Shown here: piece after piece, positions 13,202 to 31,167 of the stretch
Position numbering within the stretch: position 1 is the stretch's first letter
How the letters are laid out: the number at the start of each line of letters is the position of its first letter
Origin: Podarcis raffonei
Lineage: Eukaryota > Chordata > Lepidosauria > Squamata > Lacertidae
Direction: 5' to 3'
Assembly (NCBI RefSeq): GCF_027172205.1
Contig: NC_070604.1
Location: 76,297,023 to 76,361,022 of the forward strand
Length of the DNA stretch: 64,000 bases
Position numbers and translations under genes: made by a program
The notes under the pieces: generated by a model
The model's database searches: none
What the model was told of the DNA's origin: nothing
The model's input: the letters and a program-made list of their open reading frames with translations, nothing else

Positions 13202-13542
13202 ATCATAGAATCATAGAACTGTAGAGTTGAAAGGGATCTGGAAAGTCATCTAGTCCAACCCCCTGCAATGCTAAAGCATCGATGATAGATGGCTATCCAA
13301 CTTCTGCTTAAAAACCTGCAACGAATGTCCACCACCTTCCGAGGGAGTCCATTCTACTGTTGAACAGCTTTTACCATAAAAAAGTTCTTCCTGATGTTTA
13401 GTCGGAATCTCCTTTCTTTTAACTTGAAGTCATTGGTTGGGATCCTAGCCTCTGGAGCAGGAGAAAACAAGCTTGCTTCATCTTCCATGTGACAGCCCTT
13501 CAAATATTTGAAGATGGCTATCATATCTCCAGAGTACATAGC
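13202..13542 (-). mobile_element. CR1 LINE 3' end
   Basis: Starts with ATCATAGAATCATAGAACTG, the reversed CR1 terminal repeat (ATTCTATGAT), followed by GTTGAAAGGGATCTGGAAAG and CATCTAGTCCAACCCCCTG, diagnostic of CR1 3' ends. It stops abruptly where a solo LTR begins. Confidence 0.9.
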
Positions 13543-14069
13543 TGTCATGAGCCAGAGATCAGCAATAAAAAAACCACTGGTGTCAGTGAAGTTAACTCTT
13601 TATTGAAAGAAACTAAAACAGTGCAGGCGTAGTGATCACAGCAACTCTTCCCAGTAGGTCTTTCTAAGGTTCCTCCCCTGGTTCCTTCCCCAGCAGCCTA
13701 AGGCTCTGGCATCTTGCCTCTCTTTGCTTTGCCCTCTTCATTTCTCTGTGTGTTTTGGGAGGAGGGGGGGTGGTCACAGCAGGAAGGGGAGATACTCTGG
13801 CTTATTCAGCAGCCTGCCTCCAGTCAGCCTTTTGACCTCCCCTTTGCTTCTACATCAGAAGTCACAACTGCACTGTGCCAGAGCCTCCTCCTGTTCACTA
13901 AACCCTGTTACCTCTTCAGCTTCTGACACCTCCTCCTCCCAGTCTTCTCTTCTCATTGTTGTCCAACCACCAATCCCCTGGCTCTGAGCTTTCTTTGCCT
14001 GGAGGTTCCCTTGGGAGTTCCCCAGCTAGTGCCTCCCATTACTTCTCTGCATCCAGCCAGTCCATGACA
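13543..14069 (-). mobile_element. solo LTR of an LTR retrotransposon, fossil
   Basis: Bounded by TGTCATG and CATGACA, short inverted termini of the TG...CA type. A related sequence in the opposite orientation is at 28284-28853. Read on the minus strand it contains an AATAAA signal in its downstream part, as LTRs do. No internal gag or pol region is present, so it is a solo LTR. No clear target duplication was seen. It lies between two pieces of a CR1 element. Family not determined. Confidence 0.65.
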
Positions 14070-14935
14070 ATGTCTGACTGCACTCAGCTTTCCCCTGCCC
14101 TTGTATAATGAAACCCAGTAGCACATGATTACTTCCTCCCAAGATTCCTAGTACTTCCACTTTATCAATTAGTTCTCCCCTTGGTGAGAACCGGGTCCAA
14201 GATAGATTATTCCCTTGTCGCTTCTTCCACCTTTTGGGAAATGAAATTGTCAGTGAGGCAATGGAGGAATTCTTGGCATAGTTTGTGTTCCAACAGATAT
14301 GGGGTAGTTGAAGTCTCCCAAACTACTATATCTCTCCTTTTTGAATGTTAGGTAATCTGCTCCAGGAAGGCTTCAGTCTGGCTTGGAGGTTTATAGCAGA
14401 CACCCACAGTAAGGCTAGTGTAGTTTCCTTCTCCTACAAATGTTACCCATACACCCACAATCTGCCTTCCATGCTCCAAGTCATGGAACTCTTCACAAGT
14501 GTACACATTCTTTACATATAATGCTACTCCTCCTCCCTTCCTGTTTGGTCCGTTTGTTCTGATATATACCTTACCATTTCTACATTCCAGTAATGCCTAT
14601 TAGGTCATATTTGCCATACTTTATTGAGAGCTCAAATTTGTCCTGCTTGTTTCCCATACTCTGTGCATTGGTAGAAACAACTGAAACCATGAGTCATTCC
14701 CTCCAGCCATTTCCTTCTTGCAGTTTCTTGCCATTTATCAGGTTTCTGTAGCACTGCCTCAGTTTCCTCTGCATCAATGAAGCTATTATCCCCAGTATCA
14801 GGTGCTTCCCTGTAATCTGTAATATCGTCTCCATCACTCTCAGGATTTAGTTTAAAGTTCTGAAGGGAATGGGAGAACTCAGTTGCTCTGTGGGCAGTTA
14901 TTTTTCTGCTCTGAAGCAGTTGTAACAACTACGTC
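14070..14935 (-). mobile_element. CR1 LINE remnant (endonuclease region)
   Basis: On the minus strand one reads TEYGKQAGQI (family: TNARSMGNKQEEL), then KYDLIGIT, then a region matching RRGGGVALYVKE, and GDFNYPDICW (family GDFNHPDICW), a hallmark of the CR1 APE-type endonuclease. Several frame changes show it is dead. Together with the CR1 3' end at 13.2 kb it may be one element whose middle was lost, or two insertions. Confidence 0.8.
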
Positions 14936-16949
14936 TGAGTTGTAGGAATGAACACAACACATAGAATTACATAGGTTGCATCAAGGTTATGTCTTGGACC
15001 AAAAATGGTAATACAAATGTATTTATATTAACAGCCAATCCACATGCTCATTTGATGCACTATGGATGCAGTCCTATACTTGTTACACTAGATGAGAGGT
15101 AATGTGATATATTGGAAGACACAAACATCAAACAACAAACTTGGCTTCACCTTCACTTTTTTCTATTATCTTGCATATTCTTTCCATTTTCTTCACTATT
15201 CCTTTCACAATATCCATTCAATCTAGCTGCTCATTTAGGTACACTGAAATGCCCACTTATGAAAGTACTATGCTGCTGCATGCATATTTTACTCAGCCTA
15301 GAAAACAGTTTCCTGAACTTTTATCTATTTCATGCGCCAAAACATCTGGGCTCCAAATGTGTCATTGAAATCCTGTTTCCTTTGTTTCCTGTGACTGAAC
15401 TGTTGTCTCTGGGATTGCTTTCAGTGACCTAATCCAAAATTATTTGTTGTAAGATAAAGTAAAATGTATTTTTGAATTTTATCATATTACAGTTTACATT
15501 TAAAATAAAAAAATGAGTAAATACATCAGATTTTAAAGCAACGCAACAAATTAAAAACAATTTCAGCTAACAAATTAAAAAGCTTTTTCAGTGGTGATGC
15601 CAAAATAGTGGAAAGCCATAAAGATTTACTAGCTCCCTTTCATTTTCTGTTTAGATCTTTTCTTAATACCTTTTTATTTCAGAAAAGTTTCCCATGTTTA
15701 GTAATTTGCTGCTTTCAAACAGGCTGGGGAATCTCAAGTAGCAAAACAGGGCCAAACGCTAACAATTTAAACTTGGATGACATGGTACCACATTCAACTA
15801 CTTTAAATAATACAGTATACAGATATTTTCACTTGCCTTACCTTGGATAGCTGCTGCCAAATTAGGCAGTCCTTGGCTAGTAGAAGAATGGCATGGCTCA
15901 GTCTAATTTATCAGGAAGTTTCTCACATCCTAATTGTGGGATTAGTCAGCAAATGTGACAGTGTCCATGTGGTAGAAAGATGATGCAACATGGTATTTTT
16001 AAAAGAAAAGAAAGTTGGGTCCTGCTTCACATACTTACAACTGAATGCTAAATGTGCATAAAAAGATTCAGAGTCACACTTGCCCTTTTATTTCCCTGAA
16101 GCAGATGTACCTAATTGCTTCTCTTCTACAATTTTAGTTGGAGCCTTGCATGTTGCTTTGTCAAAGGCAACATACTTTATTTTCTTACCCACAGAATGCC
16201 CTGCTTCAAACACTCCCTTCTAATGGAATAGTCAACTTGGAATAATCGCCTTTCTCCCAGCACCATTCATTTATTTAGCATTATTTGTTTGCTTTGTTTG
16301 ATTATTTATATTAGTTGTTAATGTATTGTTTATTTATTTACACATCAATACTCAAGGCATAATGCATATATAACATTACCCATATGCACACAGGCAACAC
16401 CTGTTTTATTTTATTTCTTCCCCCCTCCTCCCCCAATCCCAACTTCTAAAGGAATCCTTGCTAAAGGAAAGTAGCTACTCACTTATCACCTTCATGTGTT
16501 TTTGGTACCATTACATCTAATTTATATTCCTCCCCACCTCATCCCCTTTTGATTTACCTCAGATATGCCCAACTGAAGAATTTTTTTATCAGTGTGGCAT
16601 ACCCCTCCTGAAGAGAAAGAGCTGCTATCCCTGCGCAGGATAACACCTTAGAGATTAATCTTCCCCAACCTGATGCCCTGCAGATGTAGCTGGATGAGAT
16701 GAGTGTTTCTAGTCCAAATTATCTTGAGGGTGCGAAGGTTGCCTTAGATATTTCAAAACCCCCCCCCTTTCCCTCATCTTTTACTTCGGACCTGCCTGGC
16801 CTATATTTTATTTTGTCCTTACCGTGGGTTTTTTTTTCAAGCAATAAAAAACAACACGTGAGCCACCTTGTTGAAACGTAACAAATAATAATAAGAAAAC
16901 GTTTCGCATTCACATTCCCCGCCCTCACAGCTCTTAATTTACCTCAGAC
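14936..16949. other. intergenic, no gene seen
   Basis: AT-rich sequence between the CR1 remnant and the FAM89A upstream region. No exon or clear repeat family recognised. Low-complexity T/A stretches occur near 15450-15560 and 16260-16340. Confidence 0.5.
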
Positions 16950-17171
16950 CCTGGTTCCCAACGTGGGGCACACGCCCCACAGGGGTGCAATTTGATTTTT
17001 TAGGGGGGGCAATTCGAGAATGAGTTATTAACAGTTAATGGCCTTTTAGCCTTCCTCCACGTGAATAGAAGTTCACTTTTTGAATAATAAGAATTATATG
17101 TCGGGGTGTGTGTGTCAGGATTTCAGAGATGTTTAGGTGGGGCATGGCCAAAAAAAGGTTTGGAACCACTG
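16950..17171. mobile_element. hAT-type MITE, 222 bp
   Basis: Ends CCTGGTTCCCAAC and GTTTGGAACCACTG are imperfect inverted repeats. The 8-bp flanks are CCTCAGAC and CCTTAGAC (7 of 8 match). No coding capacity. It lies about 500 bp upstream of FAM89A's coding start, inside one copy of a small local duplication. Confidence 0.85.
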
Positions 17172-17329
17172 CCTTAGACCAAACTGCATTCTTTATTTAC
17201 GACAGCTCTTAATTTACCTTGGACCAAACTGACTCCCCCCCCCCCTTTTTTTTTTAAACTGCACCCTCTTGCTAAGCTAGTCCTTCTCAGCAGCCCCGAA
17301 TAGTCCCCCTTCCTCTCTCCTCCGCTTTA

Positions 17330-17663
17330 TTACTAGCTGAATAAAGCGAACTCCTCCCGGCAGCCGCCGCCGCCGCGCACTCCCCGAAGTGTTTCGGGTA
17401 CCATTTTGCGTCTGTTGTGCCTTCTTCCCTCCTTCTGGAGCCCGCCCTGAGCCCGCCTCTTTCTCCCTTTCAGGGCCTGTCCCTGTTGCGAGGGCGGGCC
17501 GAGCGGGGCCGGCAGAAGGGAGGCGGGCCCCGAGCGGAGCCGAACAGAAGAGAGCCTTTCTTTGCGAGGGAAGGAGGCGGAGGCGGCTCTTGTTTTCTTT
17601 CGCGGCAGGCTTAGCTCAGCTGGGCTGAGGGGACCGGCTGGCCGCCTTGCCCCGCCGGGTGCC
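17330..17663 (+). promoter_or_regulatory. FAM89A: CpG-rich promoter and 5' UTR of FAM89A
   Basis: The sequence turns abruptly from AT-rich to GC- and CpG-rich at about 17.33 kb and stays so through coding exon 1. No TATA box is evident, as expected for a CpG-island promoter. The exact transcription start cannot be placed from sequence alone. Antisense and alternative frames here are long only because of GC content. Confidence 0.6.
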
Positions 17664-24783
<7,120 letters not shown>

Positions 24784-25740
24784 GAACACAGCCATTCCCT
24801 GGAGTAGAGCTGAGATCATCGCCGTCTAATTGGAACTTAAAGTGCATTCCTGCCTTGTGCTGAAGAAAAGACGCTCAGCTACTTTGCAGCCCATTTATTT
24901 CTGGCATGCTGTCAACCCAAGTTACACATTGTGTGAATCCTCCTTTAAGGAAAGCAATGTGCGACAAATTTTAAGGCGTCCTCAAGCATGTTTGACAGGC
25001 CATGTCAGTATAATTTGTGAACTGGGTCTTTCCAGTTTGCACATGTTGGAAAATAACTTTCTATTAACTGTGGCTTGGGATCATGCAAGGAAGAAATGAC
25101 ATCTGGAGTGTTCTGACATGTAAAACATTATTAGTAATAATTATATATGTTTTTTGTAAACATTTGAATAGTCTTTGAACTGATGTTTTGACTTTTTATA
25201 GAAAATCTTGTTAAAAGCTCAGAGCATTGAGGACCAACATGTACCTTCTCCAGTACTGTATTAGATAGACTTTTAAAAATCTCAGATACACTTCTGAAAG
25301 CCTCTTACCATATTCTTTTCCATTCCAAAGTTTACAAATGTTAGGAATCCTACCCTCTTTCCCCAGTGATCAGTTCACTCTTTCACTCACATAAGTTTTA
25401 GCTATTTTAATCCAATCAATTTAAAGTTTTGTAACACTTGGTATATTTTTACACAAATACAGTGAAAGCAAATGGGTCTTCCTTTTTGTGATCTTATATA
25501 CGTGTAATTAGATTGCTTATTCAGTGAATAGTAATATAAATTTCACACAAACTGAGACCAACAGCAGTATTTTATACTCCTTAATGCTTGGAAGAGAGCT
25601 GTGAACTTTGTATCTTATAAATCCAAAGGATGTGTACAAATTATTTGTAGGTTATTCTATGCAGCTTTGTTTTTTTATACTATTGTAACAGAAAACTCAA
25701 GCTTGACCTGTAATTTATTAAACTTTATACCAAACATGGT
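24784..25740 (+). other. FAM89A: FAM89A 3' untranslated region
   Basis: AT-rich sequence downstream of the stop with no repeats recognised. It probably runs to the polyadenylation signal near 25.72 kb, giving a 3' UTR of roughly 950 bases. The first bases after the stop (GAACACAGCCATTCC) could be a remnant of the longer C-terminus seen in human FAM89A, but the match is weak. Confidence 0.55.
25717..25722 (+). terminator. candidate poly(A) signal ATTAAA of FAM89A
   Basis: ATTAAA followed about 16 bases later by a GT-rich element (GGTGTGTGTATGT), the normal arrangement for vertebrate cleavage. An AATAAA at 25797-25802 is an alternative downstream site. Confidence 0.55.
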
Positions 25741-25881
25741 GTGTGTATGTAAATAAGTAAAATTATCTAAGTACAGCCAAGCCTGCTTCCTTCACAAATA
25801 AAACACAAACTGCCACCTCAGTCATGTTGCCAGGTTTTGCACAGAGAGTGCTTCCATGAAGGAATTTTCAGGAAACCAGTA

Positions 25882-26124
25882 CATTCGTACCTTGGATCTC
25901 AAGTGCCTTGGCTCCTGAACAAATTGGCTCTCAAACAATCAAAACTCAGAAGTGAGTATTCCGGTTTTTGAACGATTTTCTTAAGTCAAATGTCCAGTGT
26001 GGCTTCCGCAGCTTCTAATTGGCTGCAAGACGCTCCTGAAGCCAATCGGAAGCCGCACTTTGATTGTTCCGGGAGTCAAATGGACTCCCAGAACGCATTC
26101 TGTTTGAGAACCAAGGTACAACCA
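25882..26124. mobile_element. Tigger/pogo-like MITE, 243 bp
   Basis: Inner inverted repeats CGTACCTTGGATCTCAA and TTGAGAACCAAGGTAC, flanked by TA on both sides, the Tc1/mariner-pogo target. Its length is almost that of the copy at 44609-44849, and the termini fit CAGTGGTACCT(C/T)GG. More diverged than the other copies, so probably older. Confidence 0.75.
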
Positions 26125-27100
26125 TACCAGGATGGTCACCTGTGAGACTAGATACAGAATAAGTCAGTTGCAATGGGACTTAAGTGTAGCTATTTTAATC
26201 TGGCTGTAACTTATAAATTCTATGTGTAAAGGTGGTGGAATTTGCTTGGCTTTGGCTTTCCACCATGTACACAAAATATATAACAGCATGAACACTTGAA
26301 TAGCTAGTTTAACTAGTGACCCTGCAATCACCACCAAGTAGGGCCTTTGTTGGTGACAGTGCCTACATACGGATGCAACCAATGAATTTGTAATGAGGGC
26401 ACAGACCTAGTACTGATTCTTGTATTGCAGACACCACAGTGTCCCCAATCCATCAGTAACTTGGGTAGCAACATGTCCCCAGGGCTACCTGCAGACTGTG
26501 GTCTGAATCTCCTTCACGCTTCACACAAGCATTGTTTTGGAGCACAATTCACACAGCAAGGAAGTGGAGCCCAAGCTACAACGCACTTATGTAGCCTCTA
26601 GAGCAGTGCACAATCTACCTGGGACAAAGCCTGAAGCTCTATCCAGGGAGAGAAAGATTCGTCAAGTAACCAGAGAGAGGTGCAATAGCAGCTGTAGACA
26701 CTGACAGTAACAACCTCTAGTGGCTTTGTTGCTTGTTGGGAAGTAAGGAATATACACACATAGCTGAGCCAATTGGGAAGATTGCTGCATAGACCAATAA
26801 CCTCTCTGCTGCATTTGGCCCATTCCAACCACATGTCAACTCATGTGATGAATCTCCCCACCACCCTTGCTATTTTGCCTGATAGGTGAGCCTTGCTGGA
26901 TAGCAGTCCACATTTCTGCATACTTCATTCCTCCCTCCCACCCACTGCAACTGCTTCCTGCACTCCGACAGCAACATACACCTTATTTACACATTCTGAT
27001 ATAAATGCCCCTTCACAGGGAATCTGCATGTTGTTGCAAGACTGGGTTTGGACCAAATCTAGCTAAGTTTTCTGGATAGCTAAAGGACATTACAGGATTT
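26125..27100. other. intergenic, no gene seen
   Basis: No exon or recognisable repeat; unremarkable sequence downstream of FAM89A. Confidence 0.5.
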
Positions 27101-27198
27101 AATCATAGAATTGTAGAGTTGGAAGGGGTCCCCCCCAAGGGTCATCTAGTCCAACCCCCTGCAATGCAGGAATCTCAACTAAAGCATCCATGACAGAT
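27101..27198 (-). mobile_element. CR1 LINE 3' end fragment
   Basis: AATCATAGAATTGTAGAGTTGG followed by CATCTAGTCCAACCCCCTGC, the reversed CR1 3' terminus. About 100 bp, 5' truncated. A still shorter trace lies at 32055-32087. Confidence 0.85.
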
Positions 27199-28283
27199 GT
27201 TTTACATTCACCTACAGGTATTTATACCCCCTTCTTCAACTCTAAAAAGCCTTACACTTGGGAAAGAATGCTCTTTCCAGAGTTGATGGTGAGGAATTTT
27301 GCAATCTGATGTACTTTACATATGTATATTCAACCAAGCTGCAAGGGGATATAGTCTTTTAACAAGATAAGTCTTTTTAGCTAGACTATGTGCCAAGATA
27401 CACACTTGTTTACTCAGGAAAGCCTTGAACTTATGCAGGCTTTTGCATTACCAAAGAAAGCAAGGGAACTGTTCTCTTTCATGACATATCTGCAAAACGT
27501 AAATCCTGCTATTGAGATTCCTATGAAACTACACAAAGTTCAGATTGCTCAACTTCGTTGTTTTGGTCTGTTTCCACATATATTGAGCATTCTTTGGAGA
27601 TTCACAAAAACAGCAGGATCTCAGGAAAGCAACGAAATGGCTTCCTGCTGTGGGCTTCCCTCTGTTGTCCAAAAAAAGGAGTCAATATCTCTTGTGTCAA
27701 TATTTTGAAATGTAGTTACATTTATTTTGGGCAAGCTACAGAGAATTCATTGGGATAAGCTACATTTAATGGCCTTATTAATGTCTTCAGCAGTTAAAAG
27801 ACTTATGAAGATGTTTTCAATTTAAAAAGATGTAAAGACTCCAGTTTTTCTCATGAAGCAAAAACACTACAGGGAAATGTATCATACAATGCCAGTTTAA
27901 TGTTTAATATCACCCAGAAGCCTGCCCCTCCCACCCCCAAAATATTGCTTTTAAGGCTACAATATTACACACATTTTTCTGACAAGCAATCCCCATTAAA
28001 TACAGTGGGGCTTACTTCTGAGTAACATGCATAGATCAGTAGCAGGACAGCAAAGAGGAAGAAACGGCTATGGCTGATGCCATACACCAAGGCAAACACC
28101 AAGACTTGGAAACCAGTAAACTGCTCACTGAGCTGGTTATGCTACCATTTTAATTTTGCATGGGATTCCTGGCAAAGCCAGATGTCATGTATGTCTTTCT
28201 CTTATTCTGGCCTTCCCAGGAGCCCAGCTGAGAGAGAAGAACCTGACTGTTTTCTCCTCCTTTTCTGCAGTGCACAGATGAGT
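27199..28283. other. intergenic, no gene seen
   Basis: Open frames of about 100 codons are present but carry no domain I recognise. A half-copy of the short palindromic repeat (CAGTGGGGCTTACTTCTGAGTAACATGCATAG) is at 27986-28034. Confidence 0.5.
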
Positions 28284-28853
28284 TGTCATGGAATGGCCGA
28301 ATGCAGAGTTGTTGTGCGGGGAACCCCTCTAGGGAACCCCCAAGGGAAGAAGGCTCCGAGCCAGGGGATTGGTGGTGGGAAGACAATGTGTGGTCAGACG
28401 GAGGAGAAGACTGGGAGGAGGAGGTGTCAGTGGCAGAAGAGGTGACAAGGTTTAGTGAACCCAGGGTTTAGAAGCTGTGGCAGAGAGCAGCTCCGACTGA
28501 CTCTGAAGTGGAGGCTAGAGGGGAGAGTGGTCAAGAGGGAGAGTAGAGGTTGCTGATGAATCCAGGGAGTCTCCCCCTCCTGCTGCGACCTCTCCCTCCT
28601 GGTCTACCAGAACACGCAGAGAAATCAAAAGAGCAGAAGTTGATTGTGCACAGACACAGTCTCAGATTGCTGGGGAAATAACCTGGAGAGGAGTGAACTC
28701 AGTCCTCGCAACTTCCTCACTGGGGCAAGACTTGCTGGGAAGAGTTGCCGGGATTACTAGGCTTGCTCTGTTTTGGTTTCTTTGAATTAAGCATTAACTT
28801 ACCTGACATTGTGTTTTTTATTGCTGAGCTACATCTGACTCCGGCTCCTGACA
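28284..28853 (+). mobile_element. solo LTR, same family as the 13.5 kb copy, fossil
   Basis: Starts TGTCATGGAATGG and ends GGCTCCTGACA. It is co-linear with the reverse complement of 13543-14069: shared segments include GAGCCAGGGGATTGGTGGT, AGAAGACTGGGAGGAGGAGG and GGGAAGAGTTGC. No internal retroviral region adjoins it. The copies differ at many positions and by indels, so this is an old family. No clear target duplication found. Confidence 0.65.
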
Positions 28854-29034
28854 GCATGTGAATTTTACCTTTATAGTAGGCTAGTTTCTATACACATCCA
28901 TCTCAATCTTCAATCTAAGACAGCAAGAAGCATCAGAGTTCAAGGACACATCCCAGGCAGGAAAAATACTGGAGGTACAAAGCAGGGCTGTTGAGGGGTG
29001 TGGCTTGGGGAGAGTCCCAAGGACCTAACAGCCC

Positions 29035-29169
29035 TGGAAGGCCCCATTTTCTTCTGCAAGGCCACCAGATGTTAGTGGACTGCAGCTCTCATCACTGCCT
29101 ACTGCTGGTCATGCTGCTTGGGGCTGATAGTTCAGCAACATCAGGAGGCCCACAGGTTCCCCACTCCTG
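29035..29169. mobile_element. decayed hAT-type MITE
   Basis: Contains GGCCACCAGATGTT.GTGGACTGCAG and, inverted, TCAGCAACATCAGGAGGCCCACAGG, ending CCCACTCCTG. This fits a common reptile MITE of the form GGCCCTCCAGATGTTGTTGGACTACAACTCCCA. The left boundary is approximate. Confidence 0.6.
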
Positions 29170-30256
29170 GTTTAGAGTTTCATGCAAAACAGGCCGGTGT
29201 TAACTATAGTACAAATTAATGTACTAAGGCTGAATTCCTATACTTGGGAGTAAATCCTTATAAACTCAGCAGGATTATTTCTCAGCAGTCATGCATAGTA
29301 TTTCACTGCACTTCCCCTTATTTGGAAGTAAGTTTCATTGCACTCAGCAAACATTTTGGAAGGAGAAAGTGTTTTGACACTAAATGCTATCTTGTCCCTT
29401 TTTGCAAAGTCAAAATTTCAAGATTTAATAATGCATGTTTTATTGTGTTATGACCTCTTGTTTGTATATAGCATGTCTGCTCTTAAGTCTGTGAGGTTTT
29501 ATTTTGGGCAGGATCCCTCCCTCACCTCAAAAAAATGTTTATTTATCTCATCAGCCCAGTGTCCAAGCACATAGTGCTACCCCTCAAGGGTCAAAGAAAC
29601 CATTCAGTGGAGTTGAGAGGACTGGCCCATGTGCAGTAATTCATGGGTTCATTTTAGACTTCCGGAGCTAGGCTCTGTCACAAACAATAATTATGCCTGT
29701 CTGAATTGTGCCAGCTATCGCTTAAACTGTTTCGACTGGTTAAACACAAGAGCCTTTTGAATCATTTAGAATCCAGCAGAGCCAGAATGGCTGTATCAAG
29801 ATTCCAAGAGGAGAAATATATATTTTTAACTCCGTCTATGGCTCTTTTTGTTCAAATTCATTCAGCCTAGTCACTTCTGATTTAAAATGTACTTAATGGG
29901 AATCAAGCTGAAGATTTTAAATTAATCCAGTGAAACTTTGCTAGATTGGTAATTAAAATGACATGTTAGGATATATTAAAGAATGTAAGATTAATACACT
30001 TACACTGGAAATTCTGGTATGGTACTAAAAGCTACCCTTTCAAGAAGCTGAAATGCAGCATAATTGATACAACACCTTTTATTGAACCAGCTAGTCTATA
30101 AACCTGGAAGAAAGCATTTGAACTCCATATTTTGAATTAAGTTTAGGTGTCCAAAGGGGTGGTGATAGGGAATAATATAATGTTTTATGCCAACAGCAAT
30201 GTTCTGTCCTTGTTGGAGGAAATTAGGTCACAAGCTCATCCACAATTTGGCATGCT
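29170..30256. other. intergenic, no gene seen
   Basis: One copy of the short palindromic repeat at about 29229-29310. The segment 29640-29990 is repeat-free and AT-rich with several TAAT cores. No exon found. Confidence 0.45.
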
Positions 30257-30274
30257 GGGGGGGGGGGGGGGGGA
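30257..30274. repeat. poly(G) tract
   Basis: An uninterrupted run of about 18 G, prone to slippage and sequencing error. Confidence 0.9.
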
Positions 30275-30330
30275 AATCAGCAAACTGATAATTAAACTTT
30301 GTTTTGCTTCCTGTGCAATTTGGTTTGAGG

Positions 30331-30410
30331 TGCAATCCTAGGCACACATACATGAAGTAAGCTCACCTGAAGTGTGACTTTGGAGTAAACATGGGTAGGA
30401 TCAGGCTGTA
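30331..30410. repeat. short palindromic interspersed repeat
   Basis: One of the fullest copies: TGCAATCCTAGGCACACATAC, GAAGTAAGCTCACCTGAAGTG, TTTGGAGTAAACATGGGTAGGATCAGG. The left and right thirds are inverted copies of each other. Confidence 0.65.
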
Positions 30411-30563
30411 GGGATCCAGGTAATTTGTAATTCACTTAACATGTAGCTGTAGATCTTTGGTAGGCAGTGCTGCTTTCAAATGGCAAGTGATGGGATATTT
30501 TATTGAAAGCTCCTCCACTTGCAGTTCCAACACAGAAATGTAGAATGTCAGAGAGGCGGCTAG

Positions 30564-31167
30564 TAGGCCTGGGCGATATATGAGGAGCAGAATGTGATGT
30601 CGGCTTCACTCAGCGGTATATCACTGCTGAAACAGCCACCGCTAACGAGTCTCTCTGCTAGCAGCATCCATTAGAATTCCTTCCCCCAGCAGCGCTGCTA
30701 GCAGAGGGACTCGGGAGCGGTGGCTGTTTCATCAGCAATATATCGCTGAGTGAAACCGCCATAGCATTCTGCCCTCATCCAATGCAAAGGAAGAAACAAG
30801 CTGTATTGGTGAGGCGCCGATACAGCTTGTTCCTCCCTCTGCATATTTTGGTGGGGGCTTCATGAAGCTGCTCAGCTGAGGGGCGCGCGGTTGGCTCTGC
30901 CCGCTCACCTGTGAGTGGAGGGAGCACCGAGGCTGTCTCAGCTGGGGAGGGGGAACCTTCCTGATCCCCAGCTGAGCTGCGCAAACAAGCTGTGTTGCCC
31001 CAGCCTGTGAGTGCCTGGGTGAAACCAGTTCCCAAGGTGGGAGCTGGGACCATTTCACCAGGTGCCTGGTGCAGGCCAATGCAGCTTGCTTTTTCAGTGC
31101 TGTGGTGAATCGACAAACCGATGTTTGGCTGGCGATATTGCTGAAAAGCTGATATTGCCCAGCCCTA
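30564..31167. mobile_element. hAT-type MITE, 604 bp, with a large internal hairpin
   Basis: Ends TAGGCCTGGGCGATAT and ATATTGCCCAGCCCTA form clear terminal inverted repeats. The 8-bp flanks GCGGCTAG and GTGGCTAG differ at one base. Near the left end, 30600-30665 and 30694-30760 are imperfect inverted copies (GAAACAGCCACCGCT / AGCGGTGGCTGTTTC). A 170-codon minus-strand open frame lies inside but resembles no transposase. Confidence 0.85.
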
